The translations under genes and the position numbers were made by a program. From Kofleriaceae bacterium (lineage in GTDB: Bacteria; Myxococcota_A; Polyangia; Haliangiales; Haliangiaceae): a DNA stretch of 37,586 nt. Where the stretch lies: assembly GCA_013368795.1 (NCBI GenBank), contig JABFXX010000060.1, positions 1 to 37,586 of the forward strand. The letters are read 5' to 3'. The notes under the pieces are model-generated. The model searched no databases. It was not told the origin of the DNA and was given only the letters and a program-made list of their open reading frames with translations. Shown piece by piece: positions 1 to 9,302 of this stretch (positions are counted from its first letter, which is position 1; every line of letters begins with the position of its first letter).

Positions 1-486
1 AAGGCAGCGCAGAAGAAGGCAGGCAAGGGCAAGGGCAAGGCCGCACAGATGGCCACGGCCGCGCCGAAGAAGAGGCCCGCGCCGAAGACCGGCAGAACGG
101 GCTCGCGCTCGGGCTCGGGTATTTCGACCTCTGCTGCGCTCGGCACTCTGCGCAGCTGCATCTATCAGGTCGACGACCTCGAGAAGGCGAAGGCCTTCTA
201 CTCGGCGGCGACTGGCAAAGAGCCCTACTTCGATGAGCCGTTTTATGTCGGGTTCGATCTCGACGGCTTCGAGCTCGGATTGGATCCCGATATCTCCAAG
301 CGCCAGCCCGGCGCTGGTGGTTCCTGCGGGTACTGGAAGGTTTCGGACATCAACGCGACCTGGAAGCACCTGACCTCGATCGGGGCGCAGTCGATCGAGC
401 TGCCGCATCACGTCGGGATGGATACGCAGGTCTCGGTCATCGCCGATCCGTTCGGCAACTACATCGGCCTGATCCAGGAAGGCTGA
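1..486 (+). CDS. VOC (glyoxalase-fold) domain protein with Lys/Ala-rich leader, 5' end outside window
   Basis: The reading frame is open from base 1, so the ATG at 49 is probably internal and the gene starts upstream. The visible 161 residues begin with about 45 residues rich in Lys, Ala, Gly and Arg, resembling bacterial histone H1-like tails. A single VOC domain follows (beta-alpha-beta-beta-beta modules: a start near IYQVDDLEKAKAFY and a DPFGN motif near the end). Such small VOC proteins are usually lyases or binding proteins, and half-VOC chains normally dimerise. The substrate cannot be told from sequence. The basic tail could bind nucleic acid or simply be a flexible extension. A good hairpin terminator follows the stop. 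Family assignment is firm; function is unknown. Confidence 0.8.
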   Translation, partial: KAAQKKAGKGKGKAAQMATAAPKKRPAPKTGRTGSRSGSGISTSAALGTLRSCIYQVDDLEKAKAFYSAATGKEPYFDEPFYVGFDLDGFELGLDPDISKRQPGAGGSCGYWKVSDINATWKHLTSIGAQSIELPHHVGMDTQVSVIADPFGNYIGLIQEG

Positions 487-508
487 GTCGCGACAGCCAT
501 TTGGCTGT

Positions 509-531
509 TAGGCACATCGGTGTGCCTTCTT
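509..531 (+). terminator. Probable Rho-independent terminator after the VOC gene
   Basis: A perfect 7-bp stem (AGGCACA, 510-516, with TGTGCCT, 521-527) closes a TCGG tetraloop and is followed by a short T-rich tail (TTCTT). A second small hairpin (ACAGCC/GGCTGT, 493-508) lies just before it. The position between the VOC stop and the pirin start fits termination. The U-tract is short. Confidence 0.5.
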
Positions 532-564
532 GCGCCGGTTACCATTCGTAACCAAGTAATCGGC

Positions 565-1437
565 ATGAACCGGGAAGTCGCACGCATCATCACGGCCCAC
601 CATCAGGAAGAGGGTGGCGGGTTCATCGTCCGACGGCCGCTGCCAACGCGTGGCGTCGATGTCATCGACCCGTTCCTGCTCATCGACGAGCTGGGACCGG
701 TCACCTACCAGCCCGGCCAGGCGATCGGCGCACCCGATCATCCTCACCGCGGGTTCGAGACCGTCTCGTACATCCTCGAAGGCGACCTCGAGCACGAGGA
801 TTCTGCAGGCCACAAGGGCAAGCTCGTCTCCGGCGACGTCCAATGGATGACCGCCGGCGCGGGCATCGTCCACTCCGAGATGCCCTCGCGGCAGCTCCAG
901 GAATCGGGGGGCCGCGTCCACGGCTTCCAGGTCTGGGTGAACCTGCCGAGCCGGCTCAAGATGACCCAGCCGCGCTACCAGGAGGTCTCGGGCGCGAAGA
1001 TCCCGACCGCACAGACTCCCGACGGCAAGGCACGCGTCCGCGTGATCGCCGGCGAGGCGCTCGGCGCGAAGGCCGTCATCGAGACGCACACGCCGATCGT
1101 CTATCAGGACTGGTCGCTCGAGCCAGGCGCCGACGTCACGGTCGACATCGGCGCGGATCATCAGGTCCTCGCGTACGTGTTCGACGGCGCGATCCAGATC
1201 GAAGGCCGGCGCGTCGCCGAGGGTCAGCTGGCCGTGCTCGGCGCTGGCAATGCCGTTCGCCTGCAAGGTGATTCCAGTCCGGGGCGCCTGCTGCTGCTCG
1301 CCGGCGTGCCGCATCGCGAGCCGGTCGCGCGCTATGGTCCGTTCGTGATGAACACCGAGCGCGAGATCCACGACGCGATTCGCGACTTCCAGTCGGGGCG
1401 CATGGGTGAAATCACGCGCACCGCGAAGGTGGGATGA
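565..1437 (+). CDS. Pirin family protein
   Basis: A 290-residue two-domain cupin of the pirin family. The N-terminal cupin keeps all four metal ligands of pirins: His59 and His61 in the DHPHRGFET motif, and His103 and Glu105 in IVHSEMP. Bacterial pirins have been described as quercetinases or redox/regulatory proteins; which applies here is unknown. I chose the ATG at 565 over an in-frame GTG at 520 because the family start lies close to it and the earlier codons lie in the terminator hairpin. The stop overlaps the next start (ATGA at 1434-1437), so the two pirins are translationally coupled. Confidence 0.9.
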   Translation: MNREVARIITAHHQEEGGGFIVRRPLPTRGVDVIDPFLLIDELGPVTYQPGQAIGAPDHPHRGFETVSYILEGDLEHEDSAGHKGKLVSGDVQWMTAGAGIVHSEMPSRQLQESGGRVHGFQVWVNLPSRLKMTQPRYQEVSGAKIPTAQTPDGKARVRVIAGEALGAKAVIETHTPIVYQDWSLEPGADVTVDIGADHQVLAYVFDGAIQIEGRRVAEGQLAVLGAGNAVRLQGDSSPGRLLLLAGVPHREPVARYGPFVMNTEREIHDAIRDFQSGRMGEITRTAKVG

Positions 1438-2729
1438 CCATGACGACTGATATCGAACAGCAAGTAGCCGCGCGCGATCGCGACCTCGGCGGATTCCACG
1501 TCCACCGCGTCCTGCCGGCGATCCACAAGAAGACCGTCGGCCCGTTCGTGTTCCTCGATCACATGGGGCCCGTCGAGAACGACGAGATCGTCGTGCGGCC
1601 GCACCCGCACATCAACCTCGCGACCGTGACGTACCTGTTCGACGGCGCGATCCATCACCGCGACAGCCTCGGCTCGCATCGCGTGATCGAGCCCGGCGCG
1701 ATCAACTGGATGAACGCCGGCAAGGGCATCGTCCACTCCGAGCGCAGTCAGCAGCGCATGCACCTGCATGGACTGCAGCTGTGGGTCGGCCTCCCGCGCT
1801 CGGCGGAGGATAGCGATCCGACATTCGATCACTACCCGGCGGCGACGCTGCCGACGCACTCCGATCGCGGCATCTCGATGCGCGTGCTCGCCGGCAGCTC
1901 GTATGGCGTCACGTCGCCGGTGAAGACGAAGTCGCCGCTGGTCTACCTCGATATCAAGCTCGACGACGGCATGCGCTTCGAGCTGCCTGCCGACTACCGC
2001 GAGCGCGCGGCGTACGTGATCTCGGGCGCGCTGCAGAACGGCGGCGAGCGGATCGAACCGCAGCGGCTCGCCGTGTTCACGCCGGGCACGACGCCGGTGC
2101 TCGTCGCCGATGGCGACACGCGCTTCGTCGTGATCGGTGGCGAGCCGCTCGACGGCCCTCGCTACATCTGGTGGAACTTCGTGTCGAGCGACCGCGATCG
2201 GATCATCGAGGCGGCGCACGAGTGGCGCGCAGGCTCGTTCCCGAAGGTCCCCGGCGACGACAAGGACTTCATCCCCGCACCGGCCGAGGATCCGCAGTTC
2301 GCGGGCTATCACCCGCCGACCGACGACGAGATGCGCAAGATCCTCGTCGAGGCGAAGACGATCGCGATCGTCGGCGCGTCGAACAATCCCGAGAGGCCGT
2401 CGTACGGGATCATGAAGCGTCTGCTCGATGCCGGTTACCGCGTGATCCCGGTGAACCCGAAGGAGACCGAGGTGCTCGGCCAGCACGCGGTCGCGTCGCT
2501 CTCCGACATCACCGAGAAGGTCGACATCGTCGACGTGTTCCGGCGCTCCGAGGACACGCCGCCGATCGCCGACGAGGCGGTGAAGCTCGGCGCGAAGGTG
2601 CTGTGGCTACAGCTTGGCGTGGCGAACGACGACGCCGCGGCACGCGCACTCGCCGGTGGGCTCACCGTCATCATGAACACGTGCATCGGCGCCACGCACA
2701 GGCGCCTGCAGATCCAGCCGAAGTCGTAG
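1434..2729 (+). CDS. Pirin fused to a C-terminal CoA-binding domain
   Basis: This 431-residue protein has two parts. Residues 1 to about 285 are a second, divergent pirin with intact metal ligands (His57, His59, His101, Glu103). Residues from about 300 to the end form a Rossmann-fold CoA-binding domain (CoA_binding_2, YccU-like): a glycine-rich IVGASNNP motif near 312, VNPKE near 341, and a conserved NTCIG motif with Cys417. The start overlaps the previous pirin stop; a second ATG lies two codons in. Pirin and stand-alone CoA-binding proteins are both common, but their fusion on one chain is unusual in my knowledge. It suggests a metal- and acyl-CoA-responsive regulator or enzyme. Domain calls are strong; the role is unknown. 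Confidence 0.88.
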   Translation: MTMTTDIEQQVAARDRDLGGFHVHRVLPAIHKKTVGPFVFLDHMGPVENDEIVVRPHPHINLATVTYLFDGAIHHRDSLGSHRVIEPGAINWMNAGKGIVHSERSQQRMHLHGLQLWVGLPRSAEDSDPTFDHYPAATLPTHSDRGISMRVLAGSSYGVTSPVKTKSPLVYLDIKLDDGMRFELPADYRERAAYVISGALQNGGERIEPQRLAVFTPGTTPVLVADGDTRFVVIGGEPLDGPRYIWWNFVSSDRDRIIEAAHEWRAGSFPKVPGDDKDFIPAPAEDPQFAGYHPPTDDEMRKILVEAKTIAIVGASNNPERPSYGIMKRLLDAGYRVIPVNPKETEVLGQHAVASLSDITEKVDIVDVFRRSEDTPPIADEAVKLGAKVLWLQLGVANDDAAARALAGGLTVIMNTCIGATHRRLQIQPKS

Positions 2730-2738
2730 TCCGGCAGA

Positions 2739-4091
2739 TCACGGATCGTCTTGCGTCGAGTCCGGCGCCTTGCTCGGCGGCGACTCGAGCTCGAGCGACG
2801 CGATCCCGTGCTCGAGCGCGATCGCGCCTCGCAGCCACTCGACGACAAAGTCGTCGCCGATCACCCAACGCGAACGCTTCTCGGAGTACGGCGGCACGGT
2901 GACCGCGCCGTTCGGCGGCGTGCGCTTGATCGCGGCGAGACGTGCGGCGAACTCGGTACCGCGCGTGTGGTAGGAGCTGACCAGCCGGTAGCTCACGTAG
3001 CCGATCGCGATGGTCGCGAGCGCGACGGCGACGATCCGCTCGGCACGGCCGAGCTGCGCGACCACCCAGCCGGCAATCGCAGCGCACGCGATGCAGATCG
3101 GCGCGAAGTAGAGTCGATCGCCCTGCTTCGGCGACGCGAGCAGCGTGAGGACGATCAACAGCGCGAGCGCGCAACCGGCCACCTCGGCGATCGCTTGCGC
3201 GCGACCCTGGCCATCGCCGTGGCCGCGGATGCGGCCGAAGATGCCGAGACCGAGCCAGATCACGCCCGGCACGAGATAGAGCAAATAGAGGAGCAGGATC
3301 TTCGCGTTACCGTACGCGCCGCGCTCGGCGATGCGTTCGAACGTCGAGAGCTGCGTCGCGAGGCCTGAGTAGCGGATCTCCTGGCCGGGCGCGTAGAGCA
3401 GGAGCAGACCGCCCACCGCGAGCCCGACGAGGCCCGCGATCGCCCAGGGCACGAACCGCTCGCCGCGCCGCCAGTACATGACGAGCGCGAACGCACCGGC
3501 GAGGCCAAACGCGGGTCCCGTGTGCTCGTTGGACAGTCCGGACGCGACGCCGAGTACGAGCATCACCGGCGTGAGCCACCAGCCGCGACGGCGTTGCTCC
3601 TCGGCGTGCAGGCGATACGGCACGAGCCATGCGAGGTTGATGACGAGCCCGAACAGGTAGTTGCCCGTGAACGGCCGGTAAAACAGCATCGGTCCGAGCG
3701 AGCGCGCGCACGTGAATACGAGCGCGACGATGATCGCGAAGAGGAGCGCGTCCTGGCTGCGGCGCAGCGAGGGCCAGCGGCCGAGCGCGAGCGTCGCGAG
3801 CAGGTAGAACAGCGCGACCTCGACGAGCGGCGTGACGATCTCGTGATACGGCCCGGGCGTGTGCATCAGCAGCGTGAACACCTGGCCGAGACGCGGGTTG
3901 TTATGGGTGTAGCTGGCCTTGGCGAAGTCCCAGACGCTGCCGAGGCTGACGTCGTTGTGGCGATGCCAGATGTAGTGGCCCCAACCGTCGCGCAGCACCG
4001 GTTCCCAGTGCGTGCACAGCACGAACACGAACCACACGGGCACGACGGCCGCGAGCCAGGCCCAGGCAGAACGAGGTACAGCGATCGTCAT
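2739..4091 (-). CDS. Multi-pass membrane protein, DUF6056-like (family B, copy B1, short form)
   Basis: This 450-residue protein has about ten hydrophobic segments. It shares with two longer window neighbours (4099-5937 and 25692-27569) the motifs NPRLGQ (65-70), SNEHTGP, APGQ followed by RYSGLA, SPK, and a WVIGDDF motif near the C-terminus. It lacks their extra C-terminal soluble domain. The pattern of loop motifs and helices fits a GT-C-type glycosyltransferase fold, but no catalytic activity is established for DUF6056. I chose the ATG at 4091 because it begins the first hydrophobic segment and follows the upstream stop by 7 bases; the frame stays open much further upstream only as a shadow of that gene. 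It is probably the last gene of a three-gene unit. Confidence 0.82.
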   Translation of the reverse strand: MTIAVPRSAWAWLAAVVPVWFVFVLCTHWEPVLRDGWGHYIWHRHNDVSLGSVWDFAKASYTHNNPRLGQVFTLLMHTPGPYHEIVTPLVEVALFYLLATLALGRWPSLRRSQDALLFAIIVALVFTCARSLGPMLFYRPFTGNYLFGLVINLAWLVPYRLHAEEQRRRGWWLTPVMLVLGVASGLSNEHTGPAFGLAGAFALVMYWRRGERFVPWAIAGLVGLAVGGLLLLYAPGQEIRYSGLATQLSTFERIAERGAYGNAKILLLYLLYLVPGVIWLGLGIFGRIRGHGDGQGRAQAIAEVAGCALALLIVLTLLASPKQGDRLYFAPICIACAAIAGWVVAQLGRAERIVAVALATIAIGYVSYRLVSSYHTRGTEFAARLAAIKRTPPNGAVTVPPYSEKRSRWVIGDDFVVEWLRGAIALEHGIASLELESPPSKAPDSTQDDP

Positions 4092-4098
4092 GGCTGGC

Positions 4099-5937
4099 TC
4101 ATCCCGCGTGACGTGCCGCCGCGACGACGAAGCACTCTTCGCCGGTGCACGCGAGGACCCAGTAGACGCCGGTCTTCCACGGGACGTAGTGGAGATTTCC
4201 GTCGCGCGCGACGCCCAGGCGACGAACCTCGCCACCGACGAAGTAGACGAGGATCTCGGCGCTGCTGCTCGCGAGCTCGGGCGGCAGCCGGATGTCGCGC
4301 GTCGTCGAACGGTTCTTGCGCTCGATCTTCGCGACGGGCGCCTCGAGGCCGTGCGGGGTCCAGCGTCCGACGAGCACGCGTGCGCGGGGCAGCGGCGTAT
4401 CGAGCTCGACCCCGAGGTCGAGCTGGAGCAGCTTCGAGTCGCCAAGCTTGCCGCGCAGCTTGTCGATCGCGAGCTGGATCTCGCGATGCAGACCGGGCAG
4501 ATCGAACCCGCGCACCGGGCCGAGAGTGAGGCTGCCGTGCTCGTCGAGGCAGCTCGCCGGCTCGATCTTGTAGTGCGGCACCAAGCGCACCCCTGCGACC
4601 CCGAGCGGCGCGCTGGGATCGGGCGCGCGGAACACGACGTCAGCGAGCGCGAAGTAGCTCGCGACCATCTCGCGCTTCTTGCGGTCGCGGAAGTCGTCGC
4701 CGAGATACCACCACGACTCGTCGACCTGGTCGAATGCCGGCGCGATGAACACGCTCCCTGGCTTCGCCGCCTCCAGCGCCGCGATCCGCGCTGCGCCCTC
4801 GCGCGAGACACGGTTGTAGAGAGGGATCGTCCGCGCGGCCGCGTAGCAGGAAGCGGCGACCGCGAGCACGGCGAACGGGATCATCCAGCGGCGACTCAGC
4901 GCCGCGTCGAGCGTCGCGATGAAGCCGGCGAGAAGCAACGACAACGAGACGTAGTAAAAGCGCGGGCCGAGCTTCGGCGACACGAAGATCGTCACTGCCA
5001 TCGCCAGCGACGCAACGATCACGAGCGCGATCAAGTTCATCGCCCGGCGCAGCGCGACCCGCCGCTCGCTCCCATCCTCGTTCGCGAGGATCACGACGAT
5101 CACGATCAACGCGAGTACGGGAGCTGCGCCGAGCATCAGGTCGCGGACGATCTCGACGTTGCCCACGACGCCACGCTGGAGGAACCGACCGACGAGACTG
5201 ACCCGATTCGCCAGGCCGTCGTAGCGCTCGCCCTGCCCCGGCGCGAAGAACAGCGCCATGAAGCCGAGCACAGCGCCGGCGAGCCCCGCGATGCCCAGCC
5301 GCGGCGCCTCGCCGTGGCGGCGCCGCATCCACACGACGTAGCCGATGAGGAACGCGCACAGGGTCGGGCCCGAGTGCTCGTTACAGGCGCCGGCAAGGAC
5401 ACCGAAGAAGAAGTAGCCGATGCACGCGGCGACGCGTGGCTGCCGGGTACCGACGAGCCGGAGCGGGACGAGGAACCACAGCTGGATCGCCGCGCTGTAG
5501 ACGTAGTTCGCAGCGTAGGCGCGGCAGAACAGGGTCTTGCCGACCTGGGGCAGCGCAAACCAGATCGAGCCGATCGCGATCGTCCACAGCACGAGATCGC
5601 GACCGCGGCGCCAGCTCGGCAGTCGCGCGATGCCAAGGATCGTGATCGCGAGCGACAACAGCAGATACGCGAGCGGCGTCGCGATCACCGCGAAGTACTC
5701 GAGCTTGTAGGTCAGGTACGTCAGGACCTGGCCGATACGCGGATTCGAGTGCGTGTACTCGAACCACCAGAACTCGAAGAAGCGTGACGGCGTGATCGGC
5801 TTCGCACCGCTGTTGACCGCGACGTTCCACGCATCGAACGCGAACGGCTCGTGCGCGACCACCCAGCCGATATGGATCGCCGTCGCCGTGACATAGGCCA
5901 CGAACAAAAGGCGCAGGATCCGCGACCACGCGGGCAT
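4099..5937 (-). CDS. Multi-pass membrane protein, DUF6056-like (family B, copy B2)
   Basis: This 612-residue protein has roughly ten membrane segments in its first 390 residues and a soluble C-terminal domain of about 200 residues. Motifs in order: HEPFAFDAWN (29-38), NPRIGQ (65-70), CNEHSGP, APGQGERYDGLA, SPKLGPRFYY, and a WWYLGDDFRDRKK motif opening the C-terminal part. The chain ends with YWVLACTGEECF, containing two Cys. It is clearly paralogous, end to end, to 25692-27569. The early Asp in the first loop is where GT-C glycosyltransferases keep a catalytic acid, so an extracytoplasmic sugar transferase is a reasonable inference. The start is ATG, 27 bases after the upstream gene. Confidence 0.85.
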   Translation of the reverse strand: MPAWSRILRLLFVAYVTATAIHIGWVVAHEPFAFDAWNVAVNSGAKPITPSRFFEFWWFEYTHSNPRIGQVLTYLTYKLEYFAVIATPLAYLLLSLAITILGIARLPSWRRGRDLVLWTIAIGSIWFALPQVGKTLFCRAYAANYVYSAAIQLWFLVPLRLVGTRQPRVAACIGYFFFGVLAGACNEHSGPTLCAFLIGYVVWMRRRHGEAPRLGIAGLAGAVLGFMALFFAPGQGERYDGLANRVSLVGRFLQRGVVGNVEIVRDLMLGAAPVLALIVIVVILANEDGSERRVALRRAMNLIALVIVASLAMAVTIFVSPKLGPRFYYVSLSLLLAGFIATLDAALSRRWMIPFAVLAVAASCYAAARTIPLYNRVSREGAARIAALEAAKPGSVFIAPAFDQVDESWWYLGDDFRDRKKREMVASYFALADVVFRAPDPSAPLGVAGVRLVPHYKIEPASCLDEHGSLTLGPVRGFDLPGLHREIQLAIDKLRGKLGDSKLLQLDLGVELDTPLPRARVLVGRWTPHGLEAPVAKIERKNRSTTRDIRLPPELASSSAEILVYFVGGEVRRLGVARDGNLHYVPWKTGVYWVLACTGEECFVVAAARHAG

Positions 5938-5964
5938 CTGGAGCGTAGAGATATCATCAACTGG

Positions 5965-6441
5965 TCAGCGCGTCGCGACCGGCCCGCCACTCGACGAACC
6001 GTAGACCGCGTAGTGCCCGCCCAGGCCGGAGTCGACGGTGACCTCGATGTGGTCGATCACCTTTGGCTCCTTCAGGTCGACGACCGCGTTCTTGTCGCGC
6101 TTCGTCGAGATCCGCTTCTCGACGCGCACGCGCTTCACGCTGCCGTCGTCGAACACGATCTTCACGACCTGCACCTCGGTCCGGCCCTTCACCGCCTCGA
6201 TGCGCAGCTGCGAGAATGCCCCAGCCTCCTTACCGATCATCACGTACTCGGTGCCGTGCTTCGACGGCGTCGCCGATGCGAGCTCGACCCATTCGCCTGG
6301 GCGACGAGGCTCGTCAGGTTTCGCGCTATCGGCATTCTCCGCGTAGCTGACGCGCCCGCTTGTCTCATTCTGCTTGGGCTCCGCGGACGCTACGGAACCT
6401 ACGCCGACGACGATCACCGTGAAAAGTGCTGGGGACCTCAT
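5965..6441 (-). CDS. Small secreted protein, uncharacterised (DUF2541-like pattern)
   Basis: The product is 158 residues, opening with a classic Sec signal peptide (hydrophobic stretch FTVIVVGVGSV, then a probable cleavage after ASA near residue 20). The mature part is a small beta-rich domain with the pattern VKIVFDDG, then a Val-Val-Asp-Leu strand, then VIDHIEV. This resembles periplasmic DUF2541/YaaI-type domains, but the match is only by eye. I prefer the ATG at 6441 to a GTG at 6450. Its start codon overlaps that of the divergent adenosine deaminase gene. It lies directly upstream of the two DUF6056-like genes on the same strand, so it may be co-transcribed with them. Confidence 0.75.
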   Translation of the reverse strand: MRSPALFTVIVVGVGSVASAEPKQNETSGRVSYAENADSAKPDEPRRPGEWVELASATPSKHGTEYVMIGKEAGAFSQLRIEAVKGRTEVQVVKIVFDDGSVKRVRVEKRISTKRDKNAVVDLKEPKVIDHIEVTVDSGLGGHYAVYGSSSGGPVATR

Positions 6442-7627
6442 GGCTATCACGACGGAGTTGCATGGCTCGTGCCCCCAGGTTGATAGTCCGTGGATGTTCG
6501 AGCTCCTCCAGCGACTGCCGAAGACGGACCTCCACTGTCACCTCGACGGCTCGCTGCGTCTCGATACGGTCATCGACCTAGCGAAGAAGCAACGCGTCGC
6601 GCTACCGACGTTCGACCGCGCCGAGCTGTTCCACATGCTCTACGCGGGAGAATCCGTAACGTCGCTCGACGAATACCTGCGCGCGTTCGACATCACGCTA
6701 TCGGTCCTGCAGGTCGAGGATGCGCTCGAGCGCGCCGCCTACGAGCTCGCGGAGGACGCGTGGCGCGAGAACGTCCGCTACATCGAGGTTCGCTACTCGC
6801 CGCTGCTCCACACGCGCAGCGGTCTGCGGCCGGCCCAGGTCGTCGAGGCCGTGCTCCGGGGTCTGCGCATGGCCAAGCGCGAATTCGGCATCCGCTACGG
6901 CCTGATCCTGTGCGCGATCCGCTCGCTCTCCGCCGAGCAGTCGCTGCGCATCGCCGAGCTGTGCGTCGCGTTCAAGAATCGCGGCGTCGTCGGCTTCGAT
7001 CTCGCGGGCAGCGAGGTCAACAACCCGGCGAAGGTCCACCGCCAGGCGTTCCAGCTCGTCATCGACAACAACATCAACTGCACCGCGCACGCCGGCGAGT
7101 CGTTTGGACCCGACTCGGTCCACCAGGCGATCCACAAGTGCGGCGCGCATCGCATCGGTCACGGCACGCGGCTCGTCGAGAACGGCGACCTCCTGAACTA
7201 CGTCAACGACCACCGGATCCCGATCGAGGTGTGCCCGACGTCGAACCTCCAGACGCGCGCGGCGTCGAGCTGGGAGACGCACCCGGTCGACTTCTTCGTC
7301 GACTACGGCGTGCGCGTCACGATCAACACCGATAACCGATTGATGTCGGACACGACCGTGACGAAGGAGCTGCACCTCTGCCACCAGCACTACGGGTGGT
7401 CGCTGCAGACGATCAAGGAGATCATCATCGCGGGCTTCAAGAGCGCGTTCATGCCGTATCGCGAGAAGGCCGACCTCGTCGCCGAGGTCAGCCGCGAGCT
7501 CGCGAAGTTCGAGGATCCCAAGGGCGAGGGAACCGGCCGCGTCGGCCTCGTCGAGTCTGGCCAGCCGACGTCGAGCACGCCGGTGCCGGCGCCCGAGTCT
7601 TCCAAACCCAAGCTGCAGGTCTCGTAG
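6440..7627 (+). CDS. add: Adenosine deaminase
   Basis: This 395-residue metal-dependent deaminase converts adenosine (and deoxyadenosine) to inosine in purine salvage. The TIM-barrel signature is complete: HCH zinc ligands in TDLHCHLDGSL (His32, His34), HAGE (217-220), HRIGHG (237-242), PTSNLQT, and INTDNRLMS with the zinc-binding Asp298. The Asn after that Asp (TDN rather than TDD/TDP) and the long C-terminal tail rich in Pro and Ser are, from memory, closer to actinobacterial enzymes than to E. coli Add. The ATG at 6440 overlaps the start codon of the divergent secreted protein. An ATG at 6494 just before the HCH motif is an alternative start. Confidence 0.93.
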   Translation: MAITTELHGSCPQVDSPWMFELLQRLPKTDLHCHLDGSLRLDTVIDLAKKQRVALPTFDRAELFHMLYAGESVTSLDEYLRAFDITLSVLQVEDALERAAYELAEDAWRENVRYIEVRYSPLLHTRSGLRPAQVVEAVLRGLRMAKREFGIRYGLILCAIRSLSAEQSLRIAELCVAFKNRGVVGFDLAGSEVNNPAKVHRQAFQLVIDNNINCTAHAGESFGPDSVHQAIHKCGAHRIGHGTRLVENGDLLNYVNDHRIPIEVCPTSNLQTRAASSWETHPVDFFVDYGVRVTINTDNRLMSDTTVTKELHLCHQHYGWSLQTIKEIIIAGFKSAFMPYREKADLVAEVSRELAKFEDPKGEGTGRVGLVESGQPTSSTPVPAPESSKPKLQVS

Positions 7628-8467
7628 TTACTGCGTCGAGAACGAGAACGAGAACGGCGTGAGCGGGAAGTTCGAATAGTCCCGGATCCCCGACGACAGC
7701 GAGACGTCGACCGTCGAAGCCGCGGGCAGGTTGGCGTCGGGCGTGAACACCATGGTACGCGGGCCGGCCATCGAGAACGTGCCGGTGACCGGCACGGACG
7801 CGACGCTGACCGCGACGCTCGCGGCGTTGAAGAAGCTGACCGGCTCGCTGAACGTGACGGAGATCGTCGAGCTCACCGGCACGTTCGTCGAGTCGTTCGC
7901 CGGCGTCGTCATCAAGACGGTCGGCGCGACGCCGTCGCTCGACGTCACGAACGTCCACGAGATCGGCATCAGTGCGTTGCCCGATTCGTCGGTGATGACC
8001 GACGACAGCGAGACCGTGTGGACGTTGGTTCCGACGAGCGGCGCGGTCGGGGTGAACGTCGCGACGCGCAGGCTGGGATCGTACGTGACGGTGCCAGCGA
8101 CGGGTTCACCCGGGGCCGGGCCGTACAACACCGTCATGCCCTGCTGCGTGCCCAGGACCGGCTCGCTGAACCCGGCCTGGATCAGCGTCATGACCGACAC
8201 GTTCGTGTCGCCGTCGCCGGGGGAGAACAGCGTCACCTGCGGGGAGGCGGAATCTCCGAACGTGTCGGGGATTCGCGCATCCGTTCCGGCGTCGCGGCCG
8301 CAATTCGTGTCTGCGGGCGTACCATCGAGGTGACAAATCCCGTCTGCAGCACAGTGATAGTCGGCGGGACACTCGCCGGCGCTGCTACAGAGGAACCCGC
8401 AGTCAGGCCGCGGGGGTGAATAACAACCCGCGAGGATGCAGAGCATCGCCAAAGGGGCCCGCGCCAC
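7628..8467 (-). CDS. Lipoprotein with Cys-rich leader and two bacterial Ig-like (Big_5) domains
   Basis: The product is 279 residues. From the GTG at 8467 the N-terminus is a short lipoprotein signal ending in the lipobox L-A-G-C (Cys15). A cysteine-rich stretch follows, with the spacing seen in many myxobacterial surface lipoproteins (CGFLCSS, then GECP, YHCAADGICH). Two repeats of about 100 residues follow, each with the Big_5/SbsA-like pattern (SPGDGDTNV...FSEPV and TPANDSTNV...FSEPV), which are Ig-like calcium-type adhesive modules. It is probably anchored in the outer membrane as a surface or matrix protein. Its stop abuts the adenosine deaminase stop. The divergent sigma factor starts only 14 bases away, suggesting shared control. 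Confidence 0.82.
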   Translation of the reverse strand: MARAPLAMLCILAGCYSPPRPDCGFLCSSAGECPADYHCAADGICHLDGTPADTNCGRDAGTDARIPDTFGDSASPQVTLFSPGDGDTNVSVMTLIQAGFSEPVLGTQQGMTVLYGPAPGEPVAGTVTYDPSLRVATFTPTAPLVGTNVHTVSLSSVITDESGNALMPISWTFVTSSDGVAPTVLMTTPANDSTNVPVSSTISVTFSEPVSFFNAASVAVSVASVPVTGTFSMAGPRTMVFTPDANLPAASTVDVSLSSGIRDYSNFPLTPFSFSFSTQ

Positions 8468-8481
8468 CGGCCTGGTGTACC

Positions 8482-9297
<816 letters not shown>

Positions 9298-9302
9298 CTG
9301 GC

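Noticed and set aside
2739..4811. A 690-codon minus-strand frame as one large protein
   Set aside because: Only the part from the ATG at 4091 is protein-like. The upstream 240 codons are Ser/Arg-rich and overlap the coding sequence of B2 in another frame.
4012..5787. A 591-codon plus-strand frame opposite the DUF6056-like gene B2
   Set aside because: Charged, repetitive translation without recognisable domains; the opposite strand encodes a conserved membrane protein with two paralogues.
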